A stretch of DNA of 64,000 nt from positions 62,001 to 126,000 of the forward strand of contig JAUZSH010000006.1 in the NCBI GenBank assembly GCA_030949605.1. The letters are read 5' to 3'. Below, piece after piece: positions 56,730-64,000 of this stretch; the first letter of the stretch is position 1; each line of letters starts with the position of its first letter. The position numbers were made by a program, and so were the translations under genes. The stretch comes from Ghiorsea sp. GTDB lineage: Bacteria > Pseudomonadota > Zetaproteobacteria > Mariprofundales > Mariprofundaceae. The notes beneath the pieces are model-generated. The model did not search any database and was not told the origin of the DNA. It saw nothing but the letters and a program-made list of their open reading frames with translations.

Positions 56730-57458
56730 TTAACTCTCCTTCCATAAAGCTGCATCACCACTTTCTTTGGCGATACGCTGCATCAAAGCTTGATGACGTT
56801 GCAAATCTTCACTTCGAATATTGATAGCATCGCGTCTAACCAACGCTGCTGTCTCACTTTTTTCTGTTTGGCTACGCACAGCCGATGGAAGCCGCACAAA
56901 TTCTGATGCAGGTTTAATACCCAAATCCATGCCTAACGAAAACTGACGACCACCTGTCATGCCCAAATAGACTTGCCCCAGCAATTCCGAATCCAAAAGT
57001 GCGCCATGCAACTCTCGATGCCCACGCTCAACCTCAAAACGGTCACACAAAGCATCAAGGTTATTACGTTGCCGTGGAAATTGTTTCTTCGCCATTGCAA
57101 GCGTATCAATCACAGGTATTTCATGAATGTTGGGCAAGCCACAGGCTTCCAACTCCGCCATAATAAAACCCAAATCAAATGGTGCATTGTGAATCACCAA
57201 TGTTCCACCCTGAATAAAGTCCAAAAACTCTTGCGCTATATCTGCAAAACGGAGCTCATCTTTCACTCGTGCATCATCAATACCGTGGATACGCACCACT
57301 TCAGCAGGAATCTTGCGCCCAGGGTTCATAAACTTATGGAATGTTACATTCTGGTTCATATCACGATTTTCAATCGCAATCGCACCAATTTCTACCATTT
57401 TATCACCATTGGAAGGTGATAAACCCGTAGTTTCGGTATCCAACATAATTAATCGCAT
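56730..57458 (-). CDS. dnaQ: DNA polymerase III epsilon subunit (3'-5' exonuclease)
   Basis: This 242-aa protein starts MRLIMLDTETTGLSPSNG (first exonuclease motif, D-x-E). HNAPFDLGFIMAELE carries the second, and HRELHGALLDSELLGQVYL the third DEDDh motif, with the catalytic His and Asp. A C-terminal tail (about 180-242) would bind the alpha subunit. The frame is open upstream into the YhdP-like gene, but AAGGAATAAGCGT-ATG gives a good ribosome-binding site and a separate start at 57458. The 1262-residue joint reading is probably an artefact of a missing base. Confidence 0.94.
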   Translation of the reverse strand: MRLIMLDTETTGLSPSNGDKMVEIGAIAIENRDMNQNVTFHKFMNPGRKIPAEVVRIHGIDDARVKDELRFADIAQEFLDFIQGGTLVIHNAPFDLGFIMAELEACGLPNIHEIPVIDTLAMAKKQFPRQRNNLDALCDRFEVERGHRELHGALLDSELLGQVYLGMTGGRQFSLGMDLGIKPASEFVRLPSAVRSQTEKSETAALVRRDAINIRSEDLQRHQALMQRIAKESGDAALWKES

Positions 57459-57462
57459 ACGC

Positions 57463-60400
57463 TTATTCCTTAGCCTCACCTTTTTCTTAGGCTCAAACCA
57501 TTTGCTTGGCGTGAACAAGTCTTCCAAATAACCCCCCGACGGTAAACCTGCTGTTGCTGCACCAATCTCATCTACGACTGCATCTGATGCTGAACCATGA
57601 ACATGATATATTTTACGCAATATACTTTTATCTTCGCCAGTTAAAATTGAACCCAACAAAGGAATCTCACTGATAATGACTTCAGCATTTTGCCATGGTC
57701 GCGCCACGAGCACAATATCCATTGTTCCGTCTTTCAAATCAATCTCACCCGTGCCACCCGCATCTAAAGCTGAAGATAAAAAACCCAGTTGCGTAATATT
57801 CAGTATGTTACTTGAAAAGTAAGCTTCAACTTGCAATTTATCATACAATAAACCATCACCAACCACATCCTCCCTATCGAGTATCAGATACTTGGGTAAA
57901 TCAACAAGACTCATCGCCGCCAGTAAATGCGTTAATGTTCCACCTTCCATAATTCGCCCATGATTCACCCTTAGCTTGAAACTTCCTTTCATTTCACGCC
58001 ACCAAGGCTCTCCATCTTTGTATTCACCATGCCCTAAAAACAGAGCCGCCATATCACCTTCATGAAATAATTTATCCAACTCTGCTTGCTTCATCAGTGT
58101 ACCAAACTCGCCTTCCATGAGTGCTAAACCTTGCCAACGTAGAGAGCCATCTGGCTGCGTTTTCACAGATCCTGATGCCTGTAACCATTGACCTGACCCC
58201 CGTGCTTCAAACAAGTTTAATTCATAAAAACCCAAATCATACAGAGTAAAGTCTGCTTTAATTTCCTCTAAGCTGGTGTCCTGAGAAGAAAAATAATCAA
58301 CCTTAATTTTACCCAAACTTTTATTATTCGAGGAAAAGCTGACATTAACCTTTTCAGCATAGCTATTTTCCCACACAACTTTATCTATATCAGCCACAAC
58401 CGACCAAGGGCGTTGAGATTGCTTTACATTATCATTTCCTGTTAAATACATGGATAACACAGGTTTATCCATGTATGCAGCATTCACTTCAATACGCCAT
58501 GCCACCTTTTCATTCAAAGGCATATCTAACTTCACATCACCTTGAAATGCAGGTGTTACAATATCTTGAAAAGAAAAGTTGATATTGTTTTCATCAATAG
58601 AAATTGAACTCTTTAAAGAAAAGTTTTTATGCTCTGCCTTGAACACATCAATTTGTATGGGCAATATTTCAGAACCAACTTGATGCCCAACAAAAGGTAG
58701 GTGTAATGTTTCTAAACCTTGCTTATCAAAACCAATAAAGTTATCCCAATCATTGGCAGATAGATCCAAATCACCCGACCATTTTCCCTTATCATAACTA
58801 ACCTGAACTTTGCTTAACCCTTGTGGGTTCACAATAGGTAAAGAAAATGTATCGGTTAAATTTGCCAAGGGTGCATAGCCATCAAGCAAGACATCTTGCA
58901 AAACCCACCCTTTATTTTTATCAATAAACGCAGTTAAATCCCCCTTTAACCACGGCAAGGTTATGTGCATGTTTTTTAAATCTAGACCCCGTTGATAGTC
59001 CCAAACTGCTTCACCACTTTGAACTGCTATCGACACATCTTGCGGTGCAATGTGCCAAACTTGATTTGTCATGGGTTCTAATCTTACAACCACATCTTGC
59101 GGCTCATTTTCATCCAAATCCCATGATAAATATACTTTAGCCTGAGCTGGAGCATCACCCCACACCAGCGGTGCAGCTGATTCAGGATCTAGCCACGTAT
59201 GTAATGAACCCACATCAACTTGCCCTTCTGCATTCACATCCATCAATAATGTATCCCAAGCAATGTGATAGTCTCCATGGAGTATGCCAAGCCCATCATT
59301 AAGCTCCGCATGGTTAATCTTCGCTTGCAACTGCTGCTCATCCACCCATACGTCAGCAGAAATATGATATAGATAATCACCTTCCAAACCCAAGGCAATA
59401 TCTGCATCATGTGCTTGCGCTGTGACATGGTATTTCATATCCAATAAGTTCTGCAATGTTGGCGCATCGTGCAGTGGTGTTTTCCATGGTAAGTCCACAT
59501 TAGCACTCACCTGATTGATTCGACCATGTTTCATACTTGCCAACCACTGATGAAACAATTCGTCGCCAATCGGGCGCAACCACGACCACAACAAAGGCAT
59601 AGCTGTTGAAGCATCTAAAGCTTCAATGTGTAATATATCTTCTTGCCACAAAGCTTTGAACACACCGAAATTATCGCCATCTTTCCACTGTAAATCAGAA
59701 GCTTCAAAGGCAACAAGGGCTACATTACCTTCGCTTATATCCAATTGTATATCACCATGAGATGACAATGAATCAAATGGAATGCGGATATCTTCTTCAT
59801 CAAAAGCAAGTAAACCATCATCAGCTTGAACATCACTTTGCCAAGCCCATTGACTCTTGGCTTGACGTTGTATACTTATCTTAAAATCGTTCATACCCTG
59901 CGCATGTTCTAGCCAAGTATGGGGTAAGTAGGAAAAATTAGTGATATTTAGGTCTATTTTCTTTGGTAAACCATCACTATCCCAATGAGTCTTGAGTGCC
60001 AAACCGTATGCATCCAAAGTTATGGATGTCGCCCACGGTGTTATCTCAGCATCAGCATGGTATATTTTCTGTGTTTCACCTTGGTATGTCCAATTGATTT
60101 GAACATTATTCAGTTTTGTTGTGATATACACTGGGGAGGTGTGGCTTGCTCTCTCGACATCAGCATCCAAGTTCAATGCGATTACACCACCTGTGAGTGA
60201 AAGAACAGGAGCGGTATCAGCATGAAACAATTGGGGCATTGAGTATGAAAGGATAATGCGAGAATTATCTATCGAGAATGCGTTCGATGATATATGGACA
60301 GCTCCAACATCAAATACGGGACCCGAATTCCAGCTCATATTAACCGATTGAATATTGACATGGTCGGTATTCAATGCCGAACCTATCTTTTGTTCAAAAT

Positions 60401-60518
60401 AAGCTTTAACAAAAGAAATATCTGGGGAAGAAGAAAAAAGTGCTACAATCGATGTTAATGCAATAATAATCAACATCAATACAATTCGACAGCTGCGAAT
60501 CAAACAAATTTTTACCAT
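57463..60518 (-). CDS. YhdP-like AsmA-family protein (DUF3971)
   Basis: The N-terminus has one membrane anchor (RIVLMLIIIALTSIVALFSS) followed by about 980 residues of repeated beta-rich chain, the pattern of AsmA-like bridge proteins that carry phospholipid between membranes. The end shows GTGEIDLKDGTMDIVLVARP and IISEIPLLGSILTGEDKSIL, close to the conserved C-terminus of YhdP. Adding one A to the AAAAA run at 57481-57485 ends the protein EPKKKGEAKE at TAA 57463, giving 1018 aa. The gene lies directly after mlaC in one direction, which supports an envelope-lipid role. Confidence 0.82.
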
Positions 60519-60560
60519 TCAACTACACCAAGGAAAAGCTTAGAAAACGAATATAAGCAT

Positions 60561-61169
60561 TTAACCTTTGGCTTTTAATTTAGCAACTTTTTTGCCTAAA
60601 ATATCCATCAAACCATCAATACCTTGTTTTTTAACAATCGACTTAAAATCTTTACGGAACGTTGTCACCAAACTCACGCCTTCAATTTTAATATCATACA
60701 CCTGCCAACCAGAGTGTGTTTGATGCAAGCGGTATTCCATAGGAATTGATTTGTTACTATCTACAACAGCACCTTTGACACGCGCTTTATCTTTCTTAAA
60801 TTCAGCATCTTTAAGTACAACTTTCTGTCCATTGTATGCTGCCAGTTGATTACCATACGAAAATTCAAGAACTTGGCGAAACAGCTCTGTAAATTCAGCT
60901 TTTTTAGCTTCATTCATTTTTTTCCATGGTTTGCCCACGCTACGGCGTGACATTTCACGGTAATCAAATTTACCTGCCACAACTTGGCGAATACCTTCAC
61001 GATCCATAGCATTGACTGTTGTTTTGTCTTCTCTAGATTCTAATACAGCAATGATTGATTCAATCGTGCTCATAACCACTTGTTTTGGTGTTGTTTCTTC
61101 TGCTCCTGCCCATGACGAAAAACCCAACATCAATAAAAATATGACGATACTTTTTTGGAACGGGATCAT
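60561..61169 (-). CDS. mlaC: Phospholipid-binding protein MlaC
   Basis: MlaC ferries phospholipid through the periplasm between the MlaA and MlaFEDB complexes. The 202-aa protein has a signal peptide (IVIFLLMLGFSSWAGAEE) and the Tol-Tol/Ttg2 fold: VVAGKFDYREMSRRSVGKPW, ELFRQVLEFSYGNQLAAYNG and GWQVYDIKIEGVSLVTTFR. The start overlaps the mlaD stop by four bases. mlaA and mlaB are not in this window. Confidence 0.93.
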   Translation of the reverse strand: MIPFQKSIVIFLLMLGFSSWAGAEETTPKQVVMSTIESIIAVLESREDKTTVNAMDREGIRQVVAGKFDYREMSRRSVGKPWKKMNEAKKAEFTELFRQVLEFSYGNQLAAYNGQKVVLKDAEFKKDKARVKGAVVDSNKSIPMEYRLHQTHSGWQVYDIKIEGVSLVTTFRKDFKSIVKKQGIDGLMDILGKKVAKLKAKG

Positions 61170-61618
61170 GGTGTTTCTCCACTGAATATATATTTACCTA
61201 TCATGTCTTCCAAATTAATCGGTGATTCTGTATCATCAAACTCGTCACCGTTGCTTAAAAAATCTTCTTCTATCCCTTGATTCACACGCACAAACTTTTC
61301 ACCAATCAAACCTTTGGTTCGCACTGAGGCTGATGCATCTGAGGTAATTTTTACTTCTGATGAGATATTTAATATCATCAACGCTTCTTCATTATCTTTA
61401 AGCGTGACTGAGCTGACTTTGCCAACAATCACACCTGCAAGCAGTACATCACTACCTTCGCGCACTCCACCTGCATCATCAAAAATAGCAGTTAATTCAT
61501 ACCCTTTGCTTCCAATACCACCAACCCCGCCAAGCTTCACCGCCAACCAAGTAATACTCATGATGCCAACCAAAACAAACACACCTACAATCATTTCTAT
61601 TTTTTTATAATTTTGCAT
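61166..61618 (-). CDS. mlaD: MCE-domain lipid transporter MlaD
   Basis: MlaD is the substrate-binding hexamer of the Mla transporter. An N-terminal membrane helix (IEMIVGVFVLVGIMSITWLA) is followed by the MCE domain: YELTAIFDDAGGVREGSDVL, LAGVIVGKVSSVTL and ASVRTKGLIGEKFVRVNQG. At 150 aa it is the short type. A 4-base overlap with mlaC indicates coupling. Confidence 0.95.
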   Translation of the reverse strand: MQNYKKIEMIVGVFVLVGIMSITWLAVKLGGVGGIGSKGYELTAIFDDAGGVREGSDVLLAGVIVGKVSSVTLKDNEEALMILNISSEVKITSDASASVRTKGLIGEKFVRVNQGIEEDFLSNGDEFDDTESPINLEDMIGKYIFSGETP

Positions 61619-61630
61619 TTCTCAAAGCTC

Positions 61631-62401
61631 CTAAAGGTAAAATGATGTAATGATATAATCTAAAATCAGAACCATCACTGAACATAACATCACCGCTTGC
61701 GTGGTTGCCTTGGCAACCCCTTCTGTGGTTGGTGTCGCTCGCTGCCCCATATATGTGCAGATAATCCCCACCAGTAAACCAAAGTAAATCGACTTGGTTA
61801 AACCTGCAAACACATCATTTAAAGCAATTTTATCAATCGTTTCACCGATATAAACACCCGCATTCACACCCAGCATTTCTACGCCAATCAAATAACCCGC
61901 AAACAAACCCACCACATCAAAAATACCAACCAGCAAAGGCAAAGCAATGGCACAAGCAATAATCCGTGTTAACATCACCCTAGCTTGCGGATTAACCGCC
62001 ATCATTTCCAAGGCATCCATTTGCTCTGTGACGCGCATAATACCAATTTCAGCGGTAATACTTGAACCAGCCCGCCCAACAAACATCAAAGCAGCCAGCA
62101 CAGGCCCCAGCTCACGAATCAACGATAATGCCACCGCAGGACCAAGCAATGCTTCTGTACCAACTTTGACCAGCATATGATAACCTTGAAGCGCAAGCAC
62201 CATACCTGTAAACGCACCCGTAATAATGATAATAATTAATGAGCCCACACCAATAGCATAAAGTTGCATCACAAAATGTTTACCCTGCCAAGGTGAGGTA
62301 AAAAGAAGGCGTAAGGTTGCTAAAGCAAATAAAGTTGCATCACCAAGCTTAGTCATAGCATCAAGCGTATTTCTGCCCAACTTCCCAATGAAATCAACCA
62401 T
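61631..62401 (-). CDS. mlaE: Mla permease MlaE
   Basis: MlaE is the membrane permease of the Mla ABC transporter. The 256-aa protein shows AIGVGSLIIIIITGAFTGMVLALQG, presented here in part, then LGPAVALSLIRELGPVLAAL, MFVGRAGSSITAEIGIMRV and TEQMDALEMMAVNPQARVML. The last helix (AVMLCSVMVLILDYIITSF) ends at the C-terminus. Its start overlaps the mlaF stop by one base. Confidence 0.95.
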   Translation of the reverse strand: MVDFIGKLGRNTLDAMTKLGDATLFALATLRLLFTSPWQGKHFVMQLYAIGVGSLIIIIITGAFTGMVLALQGYHMLVKVGTEALLGPAVALSLIRELGPVLAALMFVGRAGSSITAEIGIMRVTEQMDALEMMAVNPQARVMLTRIIACAIALPLLVGIFDVVGLFAGYLIGVEMLGVNAGVYIGETIDKIALNDVFAGLTKSIYFGLLVGIICTYMGQRATPTTEGVAKATTQAVMLCSVMVLILDYIITSFYL

Positions 62402-63207
62402 TAATCTAACCTCACACAGCCCGGTTTATACGTTAGATCATCAATATATGCAGTTTGACTCCTTGAGAATGGAATCGGCCCGTTAGGCTCACCTTTGATA
62501 AATTGTTGCACTCTAGGATCTTTACTTAGACGAACACTTTCAGCCTCACCTTCTGCAATAATTCGCCCTTGCCACAGTAGAATCACATGATCTGCAATAT
62601 CTAACCCTGCTTGCACATCATGCGTGACCACCACGGAAGTCATGCGTGTTTTCACTGTGGTTTCATGAATAAGCGAACTAATGACACCTGCTGAAATCGG
62701 GTCTAAACCTGATGTTGGTTCATCGAAGAAAACCACTTGTGGATCCATGGCCAAAGCCCTAGCAAAAGCAACGCGTTTTGCCATACCACCTGATAATTGT
62801 GAGGGCATCATTTCTTCAAAACCACGCAATCCCACTTGTTCAAGCTTCATGGTGACCATGGTATGAATAATTGTATCATCAAGGTCGGTATGTTCGTTCA
62901 AAGGAAAGGCTACATTTTCATACACTGTTAAAGAGTTAAGCAATGCTGAATATTGAAACAACATACCCACATGCAAACGTAACTCATACAAACGCTTTTG
63001 ACTAATTTTTGCCAAATCTTCATTGGCAAACATAATTGAACCTGATGTTGGTGTTTCCAAGCCTGCCAGCAAACGAAGTAACGTCGTTTTACCTGATCCC
63101 GAACCACCCAAAATAACAGTCACTTCGCCACTTTTGATGTTTAAATTAATATCATCAAGGGCGGCAACATTGCCATAGATCTTGGTTAGGTTTTTTGTTT
63201 TAATCAT
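62401..63207 (-). CDS. mlaF: Mla ATP-binding protein MlaF
   Basis: MlaF powers the Mla transporter. Walker A is LGGSGSGKTTLLRLLAG, Q-loop GMLFQYSALLNSLTV, signature LSGGMAKRVAFARALAMD, Walker B VVFFDEPTSGLDPIS, and the switch His in VVVTHDVQAGLDIAD. I start at ATG 63207 (MIKTKNLTKIYG) behind GGTGGA; the longer frame to 63255 reads a hydrophobic Val run without merit. It is the first gene of mlaFEDC, with yhdP-like, dnaQ and the phosphatase after it. Confidence 0.95.
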   Translation of the reverse strand: MIKTKNLTKIYGNVAALDDINLNIKSGEVTVILGGSGSGKTTLLRLLAGLETPTSGSIMFANEDLAKISQKRLYELRLHVGMLFQYSALLNSLTVYENVAFPLNEHTDLDDTIIHTMVTMKLEQVGLRGFEEMMPSQLSGGMAKRVAFARALAMDPQVVFFDEPTSGLDPISAGVISSLIHETTVKTRMTSVVVTHDVQAGLDIADHVILLWQGRIIAEGEAESVRLSKDPRVQQFIKGEPNGPIPFSRSQTAYIDDLTYKPGCVRLD

Positions 63208-63449
63208 ATTTTCCACCAAACATATGCAGAATACAACTACGACTACTCCCATCATGCAACTTAAAAAACATTCATCTTCTCATTTGCTATCTTTTGCCCA
63301 ACCTTACCTACCCTTTATTCGCCACGCTCTATTGAAGAAAATGACAAATATTCATCTTTTCATTGCCAACAAGTTTAATACAGGCTATATAATCTTTCTC
63401 GATCATTCGTGACACACATCACTTTCAAATAAAAAAGGAGGATATTGGT

Positions 63450-63920
63450 ATGAACCAGTCACAAAAAAAGCAAGAAATCATAGAGGAAACCACAACATGG
63501 TCTCTTCTTGGTCACTTGGAATGCTCTAAGTGTCAATCATTGCGTTTTCACCGTTTAAACTTACATTGAGCGGGTATCTTTTTCTAAAAAAATGATTTAA
63601 AATTGATATCGGATGATCTTTGTTCTCATCATATTGAATGAAAACAGCCTTATGACCGAATCATTTAGCCATTTAATGAAAATTACGGTATCGATTTCAA
63701 CTTGCTTAAGTTGTGAGATTGAAATTCGTAGGATAATCAGAATCGTGATGTATATCCTTATCTCATTGATTTATAAGGATAAAATAACCAAGAAAACGAT
63801 AAAGCATACCCGCTCAATGTAAGTTTAAAGCGATCAAAGTGGATGCGTATATTTTCCAAATCTGTTTTTGTTCAATGCAAAGCATGCCATTTAAAACGCT
63901 TTTTACCTTTCGGTGGATAA
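63450..63920 (+). pseudogene. Small zinc-ribbon protein gene split by a MITE
   Basis: A strong AAAAAAGGAGG precedes ATG 63450. The frame reads MNQSQKKQEIIEETTTWSLL, GHLECSKCQSLRFHRLK and then hits the family C element at 63560. Removing 63560-63823 and one TTTAAA copy continues exactly in frame: RSKWMRIFSKSVFVQCKACH, LKRFLPFGG, stop at 63918. The restored protein has 66 aa with two C-x2-C pairs, CSKC and CKAC, a probable zinc knuckle with basic linker. I do not recognise the family. As sequenced it is broken after about 37 codons. Confidence 0.85.
63560..63823. repeat. MITE-like repeat family C, copy 3 (complete)
   Basis: Perfect 17-base ends, CTTACATTGAGCGGGTA and its complement, bound 264 bases, with TTTAAA on both sides (63554-63559, 63824-63829). 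The interior has no coding signal; a hairpin TATCCTTA/TAAGGATA lies near the right end. It is the cleanest copy and defines the family. Confidence 0.95.
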
Positions 63921-64000
63921 GCACACACCTCCTATCATACCTCTGTGTCTTATTTTACTCGCTCTCTTGCGTGGGAATGACAGACTTTTGATATTGTGCG
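63921..64000. other. Window end, nothing recognised
   Basis: The last 80 bases after the split zinc-ribbon gene show no start codon with a ribosome-binding site and no known repeat. Confidence 0.4.

Noticed and set aside
63613-63822. Open frame of 69 codons inside the family C element
   Set aside because: The frame is not kept in the copies at 12317 and 26027, has no ribosome-binding site, and the sequence is a repeat with structured ends. It is not a gene.

Overview
The window is about 64 kb of a moderately AT-rich proteobacterial chromosome dominated by housekeeping genes. The gene set (long-type SerA, HisZ, GltB/GltD, a MlaFEDC lipid-transport operon beside a YhdP-like AsmA protein, a di-haem cytochrome c peroxidase, a two-domain cytochrome c/c', DciA-, YbaB- and RecR-type genes) suits a marine, respiring, probably autotrophic proteobacterium. 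My best guess is a Zetaproteobacterium (Mariprofundus/Ghiorsea-like). This is inferred from gene content and recall of related genomes; no marker gene here proves it.

Layout: 1-7.0 kb holds ffh, glmU-glmS (overlapping) and a Sel1-repeat protein. 7.5-10.3 kb holds a DinG/YoaA helicase and purC on the minus strand. 10.4-13.1 kb is an insertion-sequence graveyard with IS1634-like, a second IS4-superfamily, IS30 (with a large inverted duplication) and two IS5-type remnants. 13.5-25.9 kb is a plus-strand block: acnA, hemL, hisI, an MNT/HEPN pair, hisE, a PD-(D/E)XK-like protein, nitrobindin-like, GreA-like, GIY-YIG, HIT, DciA-like, Tim44-like, ybaB, recR, ilvE, yciH and a holC-like gene. 26.5-38.2 kb is mostly minus strand: purA, hisZ-serA, serC, a quinone-reductase-type dehydrogenase, a cupin, PhnA and a cytochrome c peroxidase. 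38.8-41.1 kb holds purT and a D-2-hydroxyacid dehydrogenase. 41.3-50.0 kb is minus strand: argB, a membrane protein, DUF3565-DUF1971, cytochrome c/c', and a MarR / small membrane protein / LolA-like / RND / outer-membrane barrel cluster. 50.2-56.2 kb is gltB-gltD. 56.3-63.2 kb is mlaFEDC, yhdP-like, dnaQ and a low-molecular-weight phosphatase. A small zinc-ribbon gene cut by a mobile repeat ends the window.

The most striking non-genic content is a set of small non-autonomous transposable elements (MITE-like). Family B (about 194 bp, CAATACCTTCGCCA ends, 5-6 bp target duplications) has four copies. Family C (about 264 bp, CTTACATTGAGCGGGTA ends, 6 bp duplications) has two full copies and one half copy. 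Family D (229 bp, 9 bp duplication) is single. Family E (about 143 bp, TGAGACCTCTGCACCGT ends) has two copies plus a fragment. One B copy sits inside a C copy. A B copy splits a membrane-protein gene, and a C copy splits the zinc-ribbon gene. Removing element plus one duplication restores the zinc-ribbon gene exactly, and restores the membrane gene after one homopolymer correction. A separate repeat, seen near 7.1 and 38.4 kb, has a conserved core inside an outer stem whose sequence differs between copies while pairing is kept, which suggests a structured nucleic-acid element.

At least seven genes (hemL, HEPN, purA, the MDR dehydrogenase, marR, gltB, a membrane gene) carry single-base shifts, mostly in homopolymers. 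Several are normally essential or central, so base-calling error is the likeliest cause. The same cause probably explains the apparent YhdP-DnaQ fusion and possibly the HemL-HisI fusion. No rRNA, tRNA or CRISPR array was recognised.
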